8,573 nt of DNA from Opitutales bacterium (GCA_029059365.1 JAIDVZ010000096.1:1-8573), one strand, 5' to 3'; numbered from the stretch's first letter, positions 1-7,397 are shown. Made by a program: numbers and translations. Notes: a model not told the origin generated them from the sequence alone.

Positions 1-9
1 GGAGAAAAA
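1..9 (+). promoter_or_regulatory. Shine-Dalgarno site of the first gene
   Basis: GGAG at bases 1-4 is followed by a five-A spacer and ATG at base 10. This is a strong ribosome binding site at normal distance and fixes the start of the 474-residue protein. Its promoter must lie to the left of the window. Confidence 0.75.
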
Positions 10-1434
10 ATGAGAGCCATAAAAGCCATGAAAAACCTAGCCTGCGACAGCGCCAAAAAGGTAATGTCTGGCGTTCGTACTGCCGTAAGTCACTTTATAT
101 CAAGCGATACTTCGGATCAAAAAACACCCATTACTAAGCTAGAAGATAGGGTTGAAACAAGTGTAAATGATTCTGGGGCAACACAATGCTCTACGGAAAA
201 CTGCCCCCTTTCCTCATATGAGAAAGCAATTTTAAATAATTGGGGAACAATAAAGGATCACAAAGCTTTAGCCTGCATGTTGTCTTTAGCTCAAATCCTC
301 TTGACAGTCGGGTTAACAACGAAACTAAATTTTACGTTAGCAGAATACGTAGCTAACTATGCGCCAGAAAGTGTGCTTTCTTTTCTGAAATTAGACTGTG
401 CAAACTGTGGAATGACATGGGAGGCTATTATCTTATCGCTTACTTTTGCCGGTTCAATGTCCACTTCCTACGTTCCAGCAGCTATAATATTCGCTTGCTT
501 ATCTAAAACAAATAACGCAGAAGCGCAAAAAATAATGCAAAAATTTAAAAAAATATCTTCCGATATTACCAAATATGCCTTAACAATAGCTGCAATCAGC
601 ACATGTTCATTATTTTTGGACGATATAGGGCGCGCTTTATATAAAGCTGTATTTGGTACATTTAACAGCGGTCTAAATCTTCTATCTAAGACGTTAGGTA
701 TCATGACTAACGGGGTAAATTCTCTTTCAAATTTCATAAAAAATACATCTTTCAAGAAAATTTTAAACGCGACATTTGATACGATGTCAAATGCAACAAA
801 ATCTTGCGGAAACAAGATAGTTACGTTAAAGAATGCGGCTTTAGACTATTTTGTAAATATTGTATCCAAAAGATCCACATTAGGATCAGCAGTTGCATCT
901 AAGTGTGGTGAATTTACGTTGAATGGAGGGGAAATGTTCAATAAAGCTACAAAAGGATCAGATTTTGTGACAAATCTTGAAGAAAAAATAACTCATGAAG
1001 AAATTGTCCATATGAATAAATGGATAAAAAAGTTATATTCTGCGATGGATCCTGTGATGAATTTTATGGAAAAAATTTCAAAAATAACCCCTGAGGAACT
1101 TGTACGTATGACAATAAATATGCCATTTGATGTGATAAAATTCTGTGGCGATACGCTTGTTAAAGTAGAAACTGCAGCTCTGGATTGTTTTGCAAATATT
1201 GCGGGCAAAACTGTAACATTAGGGTCGGCAGGTTTGTCCAAGTGTGGCGAATTCGCATTGGGTGAATGCAAATTCTTTTTAAATCTCACCAAGGATTTAG
1301 CCCCGTGGATTGCTAAAACAGCGATTACAGCTCCGTTTTACGTGTTAAAAACGGTAGGCAGTACAGCAGGTAATATGGCTACAGGTTTTGTTGGACATTC
1401 TTTAAGCGGCTGGAAATACGCACTTGGGATATAA
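10..1434 (+). CDS. Unrecognised membrane protein with duplicated C-terminal module (474 aa)
   Basis: I do not recognise this family. The ATG follows a strong GGAG site. Residues 1-30 could form a short amphipathic helix (several Lys/Arg), and about 31-70 is polar and Ser/Thr-rich, probably disordered. Hydrophobic stretches at about 88-104, 137-163 and 189-203 look like membrane helices. A CxxC pair (C130, C133) lies between the first two. From about 206 onward the protein is a run of probable amphipathic helices. Residues 266-314 and 379-427 are two copies of one module (25 of 49 identical by eye, sharing AALD and SKCGEF). A shorter motif, KITxEExVxM, occurs at 326-335 and 358-367, and 442-452 weakly resembles the lead-in to the second module (PFxV.K..G.T). 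There is no cleavable signal peptide and no catalytic motif that I can see. The gene lies upstream of another unrecognised membrane-protein gene on the same strand. An envelope protein or a secreted, host-membrane-inserting effector are both possible; neither is shown. Confidence 0.85.
   Translation: MRAIKAMKNLACDSAKKVMSGVRTAVSHFISSDTSDQKTPITKLEDRVETSVNDSGATQCSTENCPLSSYEKAILNNWGTIKDHKALACMLSLAQILLTVGLTTKLNFTLAEYVANYAPESVLSFLKLDCANCGMTWEAIILSLTFAGSMSTSYVPAAIIFACLSKTNNAEAQKIMQKFKKISSDITKYALTIAAISTCSLFLDDIGRALYKAVFGTFNSGLNLLSKTLGIMTNGVNSLSNFIKNTSFKKILNATFDTMSNATKSCGNKIVTLKNAALDYFVNIVSKRSTLGSAVASKCGEFTLNGGEMFNKATKGSDFVTNLEEKITHEEIVHMNKWIKKLYSAMDPVMNFMEKISKITPEELVRMTINMPFDVIKFCGDTLVKVETAALDCFANIAGKTVTLGSAGLSKCGEFALGECKFFLNLTKDLAPWIAKTAITAPFYVLKTVGSTAGNMATGFVGHSLSGWKYALGI
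805..951 (+). repeat. Internal coding repeat, copy 1
   Basis: Encodes residues 266-314 of the first gene's product. It aligns without gaps to the product of 1144-1290, with 25 of 49 residues identical by eye. Conserved elements are the leading CG, AALD, TLGSA and SKCGEF. The DNA has diverged clearly, including at third codon positions, so the duplication is old and the protein sequence appears to be what is maintained. Confidence 0.8.
1144..1290 (+). repeat. Internal coding repeat, copy 2
   Basis: Encodes residues 379-427, the second copy of the module at 805-951. It is preceded by a PFDVIKF segment that recurs in degenerate form as PFYVLKT at residues 442-448 (bases 1333-1353), which hints at a partial third copy at the C-terminus. 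Confidence 0.8.
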
Positions 1435-1461
1435 TAAAGGTATCTAATGCGATAAAGCGAA

Positions 1462-1579
1462 TGTGGAAAATTTTAAAGACAAAGGCAGAATTGAGAGCAA
1501 ACAACGTCGCCGATAACCACGTTTTTAGCTCGATATTTTGCTAATGTTAATTTTGTAAAAAACATAAAAATTTTCCACA
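1462..1579. repeat. 13-bp inverted repeat with DnaA-box-like arms in an AT-rich intergenic region
   Basis: TGTGGAAAATTTT at 1462-1474 is exactly the reverse complement of AAAATTTTCCACA at 1567-1579, with 92 bp between the arms. Each arm holds the nonamer TTTTCCACA, which fits the relaxed DnaA box TTWTNCACA, in opposite orientation. The pair lies in the non-coding gap between the two unrecognised genes. It could bind DnaA or another regulator, or close a long stem in the leader of the second gene. Nothing else here is clearly origin-like. Confidence 0.6.
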
Positions 1580-1600
1580 AAATATTTGACTTTCTCTAAT
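1572..1600 (+). promoter_or_regulatory. Possible promoter of the second gene
   Basis: TTTCCA (1572-1577, 4 of 6 to the -35 consensus) is followed after 17 bp by TCTAAT (1595-1600, 5 of 6 to the -10 consensus). Transcription would begin near 1607, giving a leader of about 37 nt before the ATG at 1644. The -35 box lies inside the right arm of the inverted repeat, so a protein bound there could repress the gene. AT-rich DNA yields such matches easily. Confidence 0.3.
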
Positions 1601-1643
1601 CTGTCGTTTGTCATGTAAATGCCTGCTGAAACACAGAGAAGTC

Positions 1644-2378
1644 ATGTTTTTGTCTATAAAAAATACTATTAGTTCGATGTTTGGCGGTACTTCTTGCACC
1701 GCATCCAATGCACCCGAAATTTCCCATTCAACAGCCCAGGAAGGCATATCACATGTGCAAGACGGCCATGTAAGTGATTTCCGAGTTTCTAGCCAAGTAC
1801 CGCATCAATCCATTAATGATCGCCAAGTCGTTAATCCAAGCTCGATTGGTTTTGAGAAAGTAGCTAAATTTTTCGGGAAATCTTTTGCGGTGCTTGAAGC
1901 GATCGTAGCCGTCAATGAATTTCCAAAGGCAAGAGCGGTAAGGATAGCGATTAATGCGGCACAAAAAGCGGCATCAACCGCCACACCTAACCCTATTTAT
2001 GATGCCATATTGTCCTTCGTTCCTGAGCTTTCGTGTGTGATCGTTTTGTGCGCATCGGTCGCTGCTTTTGTATATTTATCGAAGGAACAACCACAGAAAC
2101 GGCATCATCACCATTCACATCACGTAGAACCAGCACATCAGCCTACACGTGCTACCCGGGAAGGATGGGTACGCCTAGGCGATATAATGACCGACGAGGA
2201 AAGGATGGCTGAAAGGCGTCGCATCCAGGCCGAATTGGCTAGACTTCACCTTCAAGATGCTCAGGCGCCGGAGGCGCCATCGGCTACACCAAGCGATATA
2301 ACAGATTACACAGGGCCGAACACACCATACACATTTAACCTGCATGGATCATTCACCATAGGTGTGAAGCGCCAATAA
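1644..2378 (+). CDS. Unrecognised single-pass membrane protein with His cluster (244 aa)
   Basis: No family recognised. I prefer the ATG at 1644, with AGAGAAG just upstream, over an in-frame TTG at 1608 that has no ribosome binding site. Residues 1-15 may be a short amphipathic helix; about 16-65 is polar, Ser/His/Gln-rich and probably disordered. Residues 70-110 look helical and Ala-rich. One strong hydrophobic segment at about 129-145 is a likely membrane helix. Directly after it come basic residues and a histidine cluster at 154-160 (HHHHSHH), with H165 nearby. Residues 183-203 form a highly charged helix (EERMAERRRIQAEL core), followed by an Ala/Pro-rich linker and a C-terminal tail rich in Thr, Gly and aromatic residues. 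Short N-terminal helix, disordered stretch, then membrane segment is the same broad plan as the upstream gene. A membrane or secreted protein is likely; metal binding by the His cluster is possible but unproven. Confidence 0.75.
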   Translation: MFLSIKNTISSMFGGTSCTASNAPEISHSTAQEGISHVQDGHVSDFRVSSQVPHQSINDRQVVNPSSIGFEKVAKFFGKSFAVLEAIVAVNEFPKARAVRIAINAAQKAASTATPNPIYDAILSFVPELSCVIVLCASVAAFVYLSKEQPQKRHHHHSHHVEPAHQPTRATREGWVRLGDIMTDEERMAERRRIQAELARLHLQDAQAPEAPSATPSDITDYTGPNTPYTFNLHGSFTIGVKRQ

Positions 2379-2383
2379 AAGGA

Positions 2384-2395
2384 CCCGTACGCGGG
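2384..2395 (+). terminator. Small GC hairpin after the second gene (weak terminator candidate)
   Basis: CCCG (2384-2387) pairs with CGGG (2392-2395) around the loop TACG, a UNCG-type tetraloop. It starts five bases after the stop codon of the 244-residue gene and sits between two convergent genes. No T-run follows on either strand, so it is at best a weak or non-classical terminator. Confidence 0.25.
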
Positions 2396-2450
2396 ACATC
2401 ATAAGCTAGTTGCAGGACTAAAATTTCTCGATTCAATAGCGATGATCTGT

Positions 2451-4238
2451 CTATTTTTCAACCTCCACGGTCGATGTAATGAACAAATCTCGCATTTGTT
2501 TATCGGTTGGCTGTGATGGCGCTTGTGTCATCAAGTCTTGTCCACGCTGAGTCTTCGGAAAAGCAATAACATCCCTAATACTCGATGTCCCGCAGATAAT
2601 TGCGGCGAGTCTATCTAAACCAAGAGCGATCCCACCATGTGGAGGAGCACCGTATTTAAATGCGCGCAGCATATAACCGAAACGGGTATCCACAACATCG
2701 TTTGGGATCTGCAAAATATCCTTAAAAATTATCTCCTGTACATCAGGCTGATGAATTCTGATACTTCCACCTCCGATTTCCATACCATTCAGGACGATAT
2801 CGTAATGTTGGCCACGAACAGCATGTGGGTGCGTTTTTAATATCCCGATATCTTCCGGGACAGGTGCAGTAAATGGATGATGCGTAGACACATATCGGTT
2901 CTGTTCAGGATCGAACGTCATAAGTGGAAAATCTACAACCCACAGGAACTTGAAATCATCCTTTGCAATTTTTAAAATATCATGCTTAATGGCGAGATCA
3001 CGGCATTCCAGCCTCACACGTCCAAGGATATTGCACGATTTTTCCCATTCACCAGCCGCAAAGAATACGATATCTCCATCCTCGATTTGTAAACGTTCGC
3101 GGAGAATATTTTTCTCATTTTCGTTTAAGAACTTCAAAATCGGCGATTTCCATTGCCCATTTTCGGCTTTTATAAAAGCCAGCCCCTTTGCTCCCATTAC
3201 CCGTGCCGCATCCTCAAGTTGTTTCATCTCCCCTTGCGACAGACAAGCGAGCTTGCTGGCATTAAACGCTTTAACCACGCCGCCATTTTTGATGGCCTCT
3301 GCAAACACCTTAAATGCGGAATCTTTGAATATCTCGGAAAAATCCTGAATAATCATATCGAAACGCATATCTGGCTTGTCTGAACCATATTGATTCATGG
3401 CATCCTTAAATGGCATGCGCAAAAATGGGGTTTTAAGCGTGATACCCAACGTGTCCTGCCATACAATCGTCAGCATCCCCTCAATAAGTCCGTAAATGTC
3501 TTCACGGTCGATGAATGACATTTCGAGGTCGATTTGGGTAAACTCTGGTTGTCGGTCTGCGCGCAGATCTTCGTCACGAAAACAGCGGGCAAGCGAATAA
3601 TAACGCTCCACTCCAGCAACCATAAGCATCTGTTTATATTGCTGCGGAGATTGAGTAAGTGCATATGCCATACCGGGATTCAAGCGACTAGGGACCAAAA
3701 ATTCGCGTGCGCCCTCAGGTGTGGTTTTGAACAAATACGGCGTCTCAATTTCCAAAAAGCCATTAGCGTCTAAATAGTTACGTACAGCATGTGCAATTTT
3801 ATGCCGAAGTAACAATCTTCTATAACTTGCACGACGACGCAAATCCAAGTATCTATATGTCAATCGTAGGTCCTCGTTAACCTGTTCAGCTTTAGCGTCT
3901 TCCATCGGGAATGGTAGCGGCTCACAAATGTTATGGATGACAATATCTTCCGCAATCACCTCTATCATACCGGTTGAAAGTTTCTCATTAATTGTTTCAT
4001 CAGGACGACGCTCAACATGTCCAACAATCTCAATCACCGATTCATCACGTAAAGAATGAATTTCGCTAAATTTTTCGCATTTTGGGTCCAAAACAATTTG
4101 CGTAACTCCCTCTCTATCACGTAGATCAATAAAAAAGAGCCCTCCATGATCTCGGATCGATTGTATCCATCCAATAAGCCGAACATGTTGACCGACATGC
4201 TCCTCACGCAACTCACTGCAATTATGCGTCTTCTTCAT
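2451..4238 (-). CDS. aspS: Aspartyl-tRNA synthetase (595 aa)
   Basis: Class II aminoacyl-tRNA synthetase that charges tRNA-Asp, and possibly tRNA-Asn, with aspartate in the cytoplasm. Full bacterial length. Residues 1-105 are the OB-fold anticodon-binding domain (IDLRDREG at 37-44). The catalytic core carries the TPEGAREFLVPSR segment at 173-185, motif 2 (FRDEDLRADRQPEFTQ, 220-235) and motif 3 (GIALGLDR, 536-543). The bacterial GAD insertion occupies about 295-415. Residue 31 is His within RDHGG, a feature associated with non-discriminating AspRS enzymes that also make Asp-tRNA-Asn; the second reported determinant, Gly near position 81, is not matched (local sequence RRPDETIN). The ATG is preceded by AAGGA at a rather long 11-nt distance. 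The gene stands alone, divergent from the VC0807-family gene and convergent with the 244-residue gene. Confidence 0.98.
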   Translation of the reverse strand: MKKTHNCSELREEHVGQHVRLIGWIQSIRDHGGLFFIDLRDREGVTQIVLDPKCEKFSEIHSLRDESVIEIVGHVERRPDETINEKLSTGMIEVIAEDIVIHNICEPLPFPMEDAKAEQVNEDLRLTYRYLDLRRRASYRRLLLRHKIAHAVRNYLDANGFLEIETPYLFKTTPEGAREFLVPSRLNPGMAYALTQSPQQYKQMLMVAGVERYYSLARCFRDEDLRADRQPEFTQIDLEMSFIDREDIYGLIEGMLTIVWQDTLGITLKTPFLRMPFKDAMNQYGSDKPDMRFDMIIQDFSEIFKDSAFKVFAEAIKNGGVVKAFNASKLACLSQGEMKQLEDAARVMGAKGLAFIKAENGQWKSPILKFLNENEKNILRERLQIEDGDIVFFAAGEWEKSCNILGRVRLECRDLAIKHDILKIAKDDFKFLWVVDFPLMTFDPEQNRYVSTHHPFTAPVPEDIGILKTHPHAVRGQHYDIVLNGMEIGGGSIRIHQPDVQEIIFKDILQIPNDVVDTRFGYMLRAFKYGAPPHGGIALGLDRLAAIICGTSSIRDVIAFPKTQRGQDLMTQAPSQPTDKQMRDLFITSTVEVEK

Positions 4239-4332
4239 AAAACCGGTATTCCTTCAACAGATGTCTGACGGATAAAGAAAATTCTTGATGCTAGCAAGTT
4301 TTTCTTAATGTAGAAGTAGGGAATATTTTGGA

Positions 4333-5031
4333 ATGACTAGGAATTTTGATCATAAAAGAGAAAATCCGATAATTAATATCAGCTTCAATATCGTCATTCC
4401 ATCCATTATCATGACAAAATTTGATGACTGGTTCTCTCTCGATCCAACAATTGCACTGGTATTGGCGCTAATGTTTCCATTGGGATATGGACTATTCGAT
4501 CTATACCAAAAACGCAAATGGAACATATTCTCGTGTGTCGGATTTTTCAGTATATTAATAACCGGTGGAATCGGATTGTTGAAGTTACCAAGCGAATGGA
4601 TACCTATCAAGGAAGCAGCGGTACCATCGATTTTTTGTACATTTATTTTGCTATCACTATTTGATAAGCGCACATTGTTAGAGAAGTTTTTGTTCAATGA
4701 GGGATTATTAAATGCAGAATTGGTATATTCGCGCGTGCAAACTGAACATCAAAAACGTGCGTTCAAATCAACCATGCAAGTGGCAACTGTGATATTAGCT
4801 GCATCGTTCGTAATAAGTGCAATATTAAATTACGTCTTAGCTAAGCTCGTCGTACATAGCGCAACAAATTCTCCAAATTTTACAAAAGAGCTAGGGAATA
4901 TGCTCGCGCTGAGCTATCCAGTAATCGTTTTCCCATGCACGATCATACTATACGGCATGTTATACTACATCATTCGACGGATCCGTACGTTATCGGGGCT
5001 GACTACCAGCGAAATATTGGACATTAAATAA
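4333..5031 (+). CDS. VC0807-family six-helix membrane protein (232 aa)
   Basis: Integral inner-membrane protein resembling the VC0807 family, which is often compared with intracellular-septation-protein-A-like proteins; no biochemical role is established. Hydrophobic segments lie at about 12-26, 39-56, 66-84, 95-109, 148-170 and 190-213, giving six predicted helices. Family-like features are the N-terminal NPIINISFNIVIPSII segment, MFPLGYGLFDLYQKRKWN at 47-64, an ITGGIGLLKL stretch at 76-85 and a KEAAVP turn at 93-98. The ATG at 4333 is preferred over the ATG at 4411 because only the longer form keeps the first helix; AGGGA lies about 11 nt upstream. It is divergent from aspS with a 94-bp gap and converges on the grpE-dnaJ operon with only 9 bp between stop codons. 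The family assignment is from memory of the pattern. Confidence 0.8.
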   Translation: MTRNFDHKRENPIINISFNIVIPSIIMTKFDDWFSLDPTIALVLALMFPLGYGLFDLYQKRKWNIFSCVGFFSILITGGIGLLKLPSEWIPIKEAAVPSIFCTFILLSLFDKRTLLEKFLFNEGLLNAELVYSRVQTEHQKRAFKSTMQVATVILAASFVISAILNYVLAKLVVHSATNSPNFTKELGNMLALSYPVIVFPCTIILYGMLYYIIRRIRTLSGLTTSEILDIK

Positions 5032-5040
5032 ATCTTACTT

Positions 5041-5685
5041 TTACTTAGACCCAATGTACCCGCTTAGACTGGAGAGCGGCGCAAATTTACGATTTTTCGC
5101 AATAATACAGCCAGGGTTTAGGACAGAATTACACCCGATTTCTACATAATCTCCAAGTATCGCCCCAAATTTTCGTCGACCAGTTTCAATTTTTTCACCA
5201 TTGATAGAAATTTTTATATCGGCTTGATCGAGCCTGAGATTGGCTAAAATGACCCCAGCACCAAGGTGAACATGATTGCCAAGTATCGAATCACCGACAT
5301 AATTGAAATGCGGGACCTGGACATGATCGAGCAAAATCGCATTCTTTATCTCCGTGGAATTACCAATCATACAGTTTTTACCGATCATCACATTTCCGCG
5401 CAGATATGCGAATGGTCGAATCTCTGTGTGTGCACCAATATACGTCGGGCCTTGAATAACGCACATCGGGGGTAATTTCGCAGTTTTGTGAATAAATACT
5501 GAATCATCAATTACGCACCCAACGGGATAGTCTGAACGCAGCATGATCTCCTGAGAACCCGACAACATCGCCACCGCATCGGCAATATTATCCAACCAGG
5601 CCACCGGAAATTGATCATTGCAAAAAAATTTGCGATATAACACACTATCAGGTAGGTCAAAAAACTGATCAGCGCTGATGCTCAT
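5041..5685 (-). CDS. Stand-alone GlmU-type left-handed beta-helix acyltransferase-like protein (214 aa)
   Basis: Hexapeptide-repeat protein resembling the C-terminal acetyltransferase half of GlmU or glucose-1-phosphate thymidylyltransferase-like proteins, without the nucleotidyltransferase half. Residues 1-55 are a non-repeat helical region; the beta-helix runs from about 57 to 200. From E. coli GlmU (recalled numbering), catalytic H363 aligns with H126 in PHFNYVGD, and substrate-binding R333, K351 and Y366 align with R96, K114 and Y129. N377 is replaced by H140, and an insertion follows (about 151-170) ending in TGRRKFG. The acyl acceptor may therefore be a sugar phosphate other than glucosamine-1-phosphate. 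Its ATG overlaps the dnaJ stop in ATGA, implying translational coupling in the grpE-dnaJ operon. A role in peptidoglycan or LPS precursor synthesis is plausible. A non-catalytic scaffold is possible but less likely with His, Lys, Arg and Tyr all kept. Confidence 0.88.
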   Translation of the reverse strand: MSISADQFFDLPDSVLYRKFFCNDQFPVAWLDNIADAVAMLSGSQEIMLRSDYPVGCVIDDSVFIHKTAKLPPMCVIQGPTYIGAHTEIRPFAYLRGNVMIGKNCMIGNSTEIKNAILLDHVQVPHFNYVGDSILGNHVHLGAGVILANLRLDQADIKISINGEKIETGRRKFGAILGDYVEIGCNSVLNPGCIIAKNRKFAPLSSLSGYIGSK

Positions 5686-6830
5686 TCAAATTTCTCTCTG
5701 ATCTTCTGAAAAAATCCCACCTGTTTGTCAACGGATAATCCACTAGCAGCAGCAAATTTTTCCAAGCTTTCGCGTTGCTCCTTGCTCAAACGTTTCGGGA
5801 CCTCAATCGCGACACGGACATACTGATTACCACGATTTTTGGTGTTCATGTGCACCATGCCTTGATTTCTCATCCGTAGGACCGCCCCGGATTGCGTACC
5901 CGCTGGTACCTTGAGGGCACACTTTCCATCAATCGTCTCAACCTCAATTTCGCCGCCCAATGTAGCGATCACGAATGGTATACTTTTAGTACAATATAGA
6001 TCATCCTCATGTCTCTCAAATACCCGATTCTCAGCTATTATAACCGCAATATAGAGATCACCAGATGGACCACCGTTCTGTCCAGCTTCACCATAACCAG
6101 GCAGTCTCAATTTCATACCACTCATGATACCCGCAGGAATTTTAACTTTCGCTTTACTCTCCCCGACTGTCGCACCACTACCGCCACATACTTTACACGG
6201 ATGTTCAAGTATCGTACCTGTTCCACCACATCGCGAACAGGTCTGTTGCATATGAAAAAATCCCTGGCTGATGGAGACATACCCAGCTCCATTACATGTC
6301 GGACAGGTCGTGCGCTTCGAATTACCTTCTGCACCGGTGCCTCTACAAGCGGAGCATTGTACATTACGATGATACTTTATCGTTTTTTCGATACCTGTAA
6401 ACGCATCTTTCAACGATATTTGCAGATTATATATCAGATCACTCCCACGGGTTGCATGTGGTTGCGATGCACGTGTACGCGAGCGCCCCCCAAACCCAAA
6501 AAGATCGCCAAAACCACTATTCCCAAATACTTCACTAAAGATATCAGACGCATCACGGAAGTTCCCGCTATAGGAGTATCCACCACCGGAACTACGCCCG
6601 CCGGAATCAAACGCAGCTGACCCATAACGATCATAAGCCGCACGTTTATCCGGATCATGCAGGACCTCGTACGCCTCCGAAATTTCTTTGAACTTTTCCT
6701 CAGCTCCTTTGTCCCCAGGATTCTTGTCAGGGTGATACTTTATGGCCATCTTGCGATATGCCTTCTTAATATCGTCCTGAGATGCACTGCGCGACACTCC
6801 CAAAGTCGAGTAATAATCTTCCTTACCCAT
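5682..6830 (-). CDS. dnaJ: Chaperone DnaJ (382 aa)
   Basis: Hsp40 co-chaperone that delivers unfolded substrates to DnaK and stimulates its ATPase; cytoplasmic. It is a complete type I DnaJ. The J-domain spans 4-70 with HPD at 33-35, and the Gly/Phe-rich linker about 76-115. The zinc-binding domain has four CxxCxGxG repeats with cysteine pairs at 159/162, 176/179, 198/201 and 212/215. The C-terminal substrate-binding domains cover about 225-350 (GDLYIAV at 257-263), followed by a short tail. Length is typical. An AGG sits 8 nt before the ATG. The start lies 3 bp after the grpE stop, and the stop overlaps the start of the LbH gene, so the three form one transcription unit. Confidence 0.98.
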   Translation of the reverse strand: MGKEDYYSTLGVSRSASQDDIKKAYRKMAIKYHPDKNPGDKGAEEKFKEISEAYEVLHDPDKRAAYDRYGSAAFDSGGRSSGGGYSYSGNFRDASDIFSEVFGNSGFGDLFGFGGRSRTRASQPHATRGSDLIYNLQISLKDAFTGIEKTIKYHRNVQCSACRGTGAEGNSKRTTCPTCNGAGYVSISQGFFHMQQTCSRCGGTGTILEHPCKVCGGSGATVGESKAKVKIPAGIMSGMKLRLPGYGEAGQNGGPSGDLYIAVIIAENRVFERHEDDLYCTKSIPFVIATLGGEIEVETIDGKCALKVPAGTQSGAVLRMRNQGMVHMNTKNRGNQYVRVAIEVPKRLSKEQRESLEKFAAASGLSVDKQVGFFQKIREKFE

Positions 6831-6833
6831 GCC

Positions 6834-7397
6834 TTAAACCTGTTGTTTCGTTGATACCACTACCGCTGCCGGGCGGATCAAATGGTCGCGTATCTTATAC
6901 CCTTTGCGCATAACAAGCAATACAACATTTTCTGGCTGTGACTCAGAATATTCCCTGCGAATACAATCATGCTCGTGCGGGTTAAATGGCTGATTTATCG
7001 GATCGATAACCGTAAGTCCGTAAGTGCTCAAGATTCCTTTGAGTTGCTCAAATATCATCTTAAATCCAGAGAGCACATTATCGACATTGGCCTGTACAGC
7101 TGACTGCAAACCAAGCCCAAAATGATCCAGTATCGGCAACAAGTCCTCCACGATCGCGCTCGTCACTGAAATTCGCATTTCTTCACGCTCTCTTTGCACA
7201 CGTTTCTTGAGGTTATCCAGGGAAGCGAGCGCTCGCATATGTGCGTCGTGTTCCTCAGCCAACTTGTCCTGTAAGTCCTTAATTAAATCACCATTCTCCG
7301 AATTTTTAACATCCTTGTGACCTTTCTGGGCATCTACATGTGTGCCCTCAGTCTCATTTTTGCTTGGATGACGAGCATTGTGTCTTTTATGATCCAT
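6834..7397 (-). CDS. grpE: Nucleotide exchange factor GrpE (187 aa)
   Basis: Releases ADP from DnaK and so completes the Hsp70 cycle with DnaJ, encoded next door. The N-terminal 35 residues are polar and probably disordered. Residues 36-75 are the long dimerisation helix, including DNLKKRVQREREE. The C-terminal beta domain carries the GrpE signature (FNPHEHDCIRREYSE, then RKGYKIRDHLIRPA ending in VVVS). I chose the ATG at 7397 over an in-frame TTG eight codons upstream, because the extra residues are not family-like and the TTG has no ribosome binding site; the ATG also lacks a good one. A weak promoter candidate lies upstream on this strand (TTGGCA at 7433-7428, TATACA at 7408-7403, 19-bp spacer), but it would make the message nearly leaderless. 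No CIRCE element is visible, and dnaK is not in the window. Confidence 0.96.
   Translation of the reverse strand: MDHKRHNARHPSKNETEGTHVDAQKGHKDVKNSENGDLIKDLQDKLAEEHDAHMRALASLDNLKKRVQREREEMRISVTSAIVEDLLPILDHFGLGLQSAVQANVDNVLSGFKMIFEQLKGILSTYGLTVIDPINQPFNPHEHDCIRREYSESQPENVVLLVMRKGYKIRDHLIRPAAVVVSTKQQV

Noticed and set aside
468..815. 115-codon minus-strand open frame opposite the first gene
   Set aside because: The plus-strand frame has a strong ribosome binding site, full length and an internal protein repeat; the antisense frame has none of these.
1608..1643. TTG start extending the second gene by 12 residues
   Set aside because: No Shine-Dalgarno sequence precedes the TTG, while AGAGAAG precedes the ATG at 1644.
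2950..3348. 132-codon plus-strand open frame opposite aspS
   Set aside because: It lies wholly within the well-conserved aspS gene on the other strand and its translation looks like a shadow (Ser/Phe-rich, no domain).
4284..4305. CTTG...CAAG hairpin followed by T-run between aspS and the VC0807-family gene
   Set aside because: The stem is only 4 bp and lies between divergent genes, where a terminator is not expected.
6009..6620. 203-codon plus-strand open frame opposite dnaJ
   Set aside because: Antisense to the dnaJ zinc-finger and Gly/Phe regions; its Thr/Arg-rich composition mirrors the Gly/Ser codons of dnaJ. No independent evidence.
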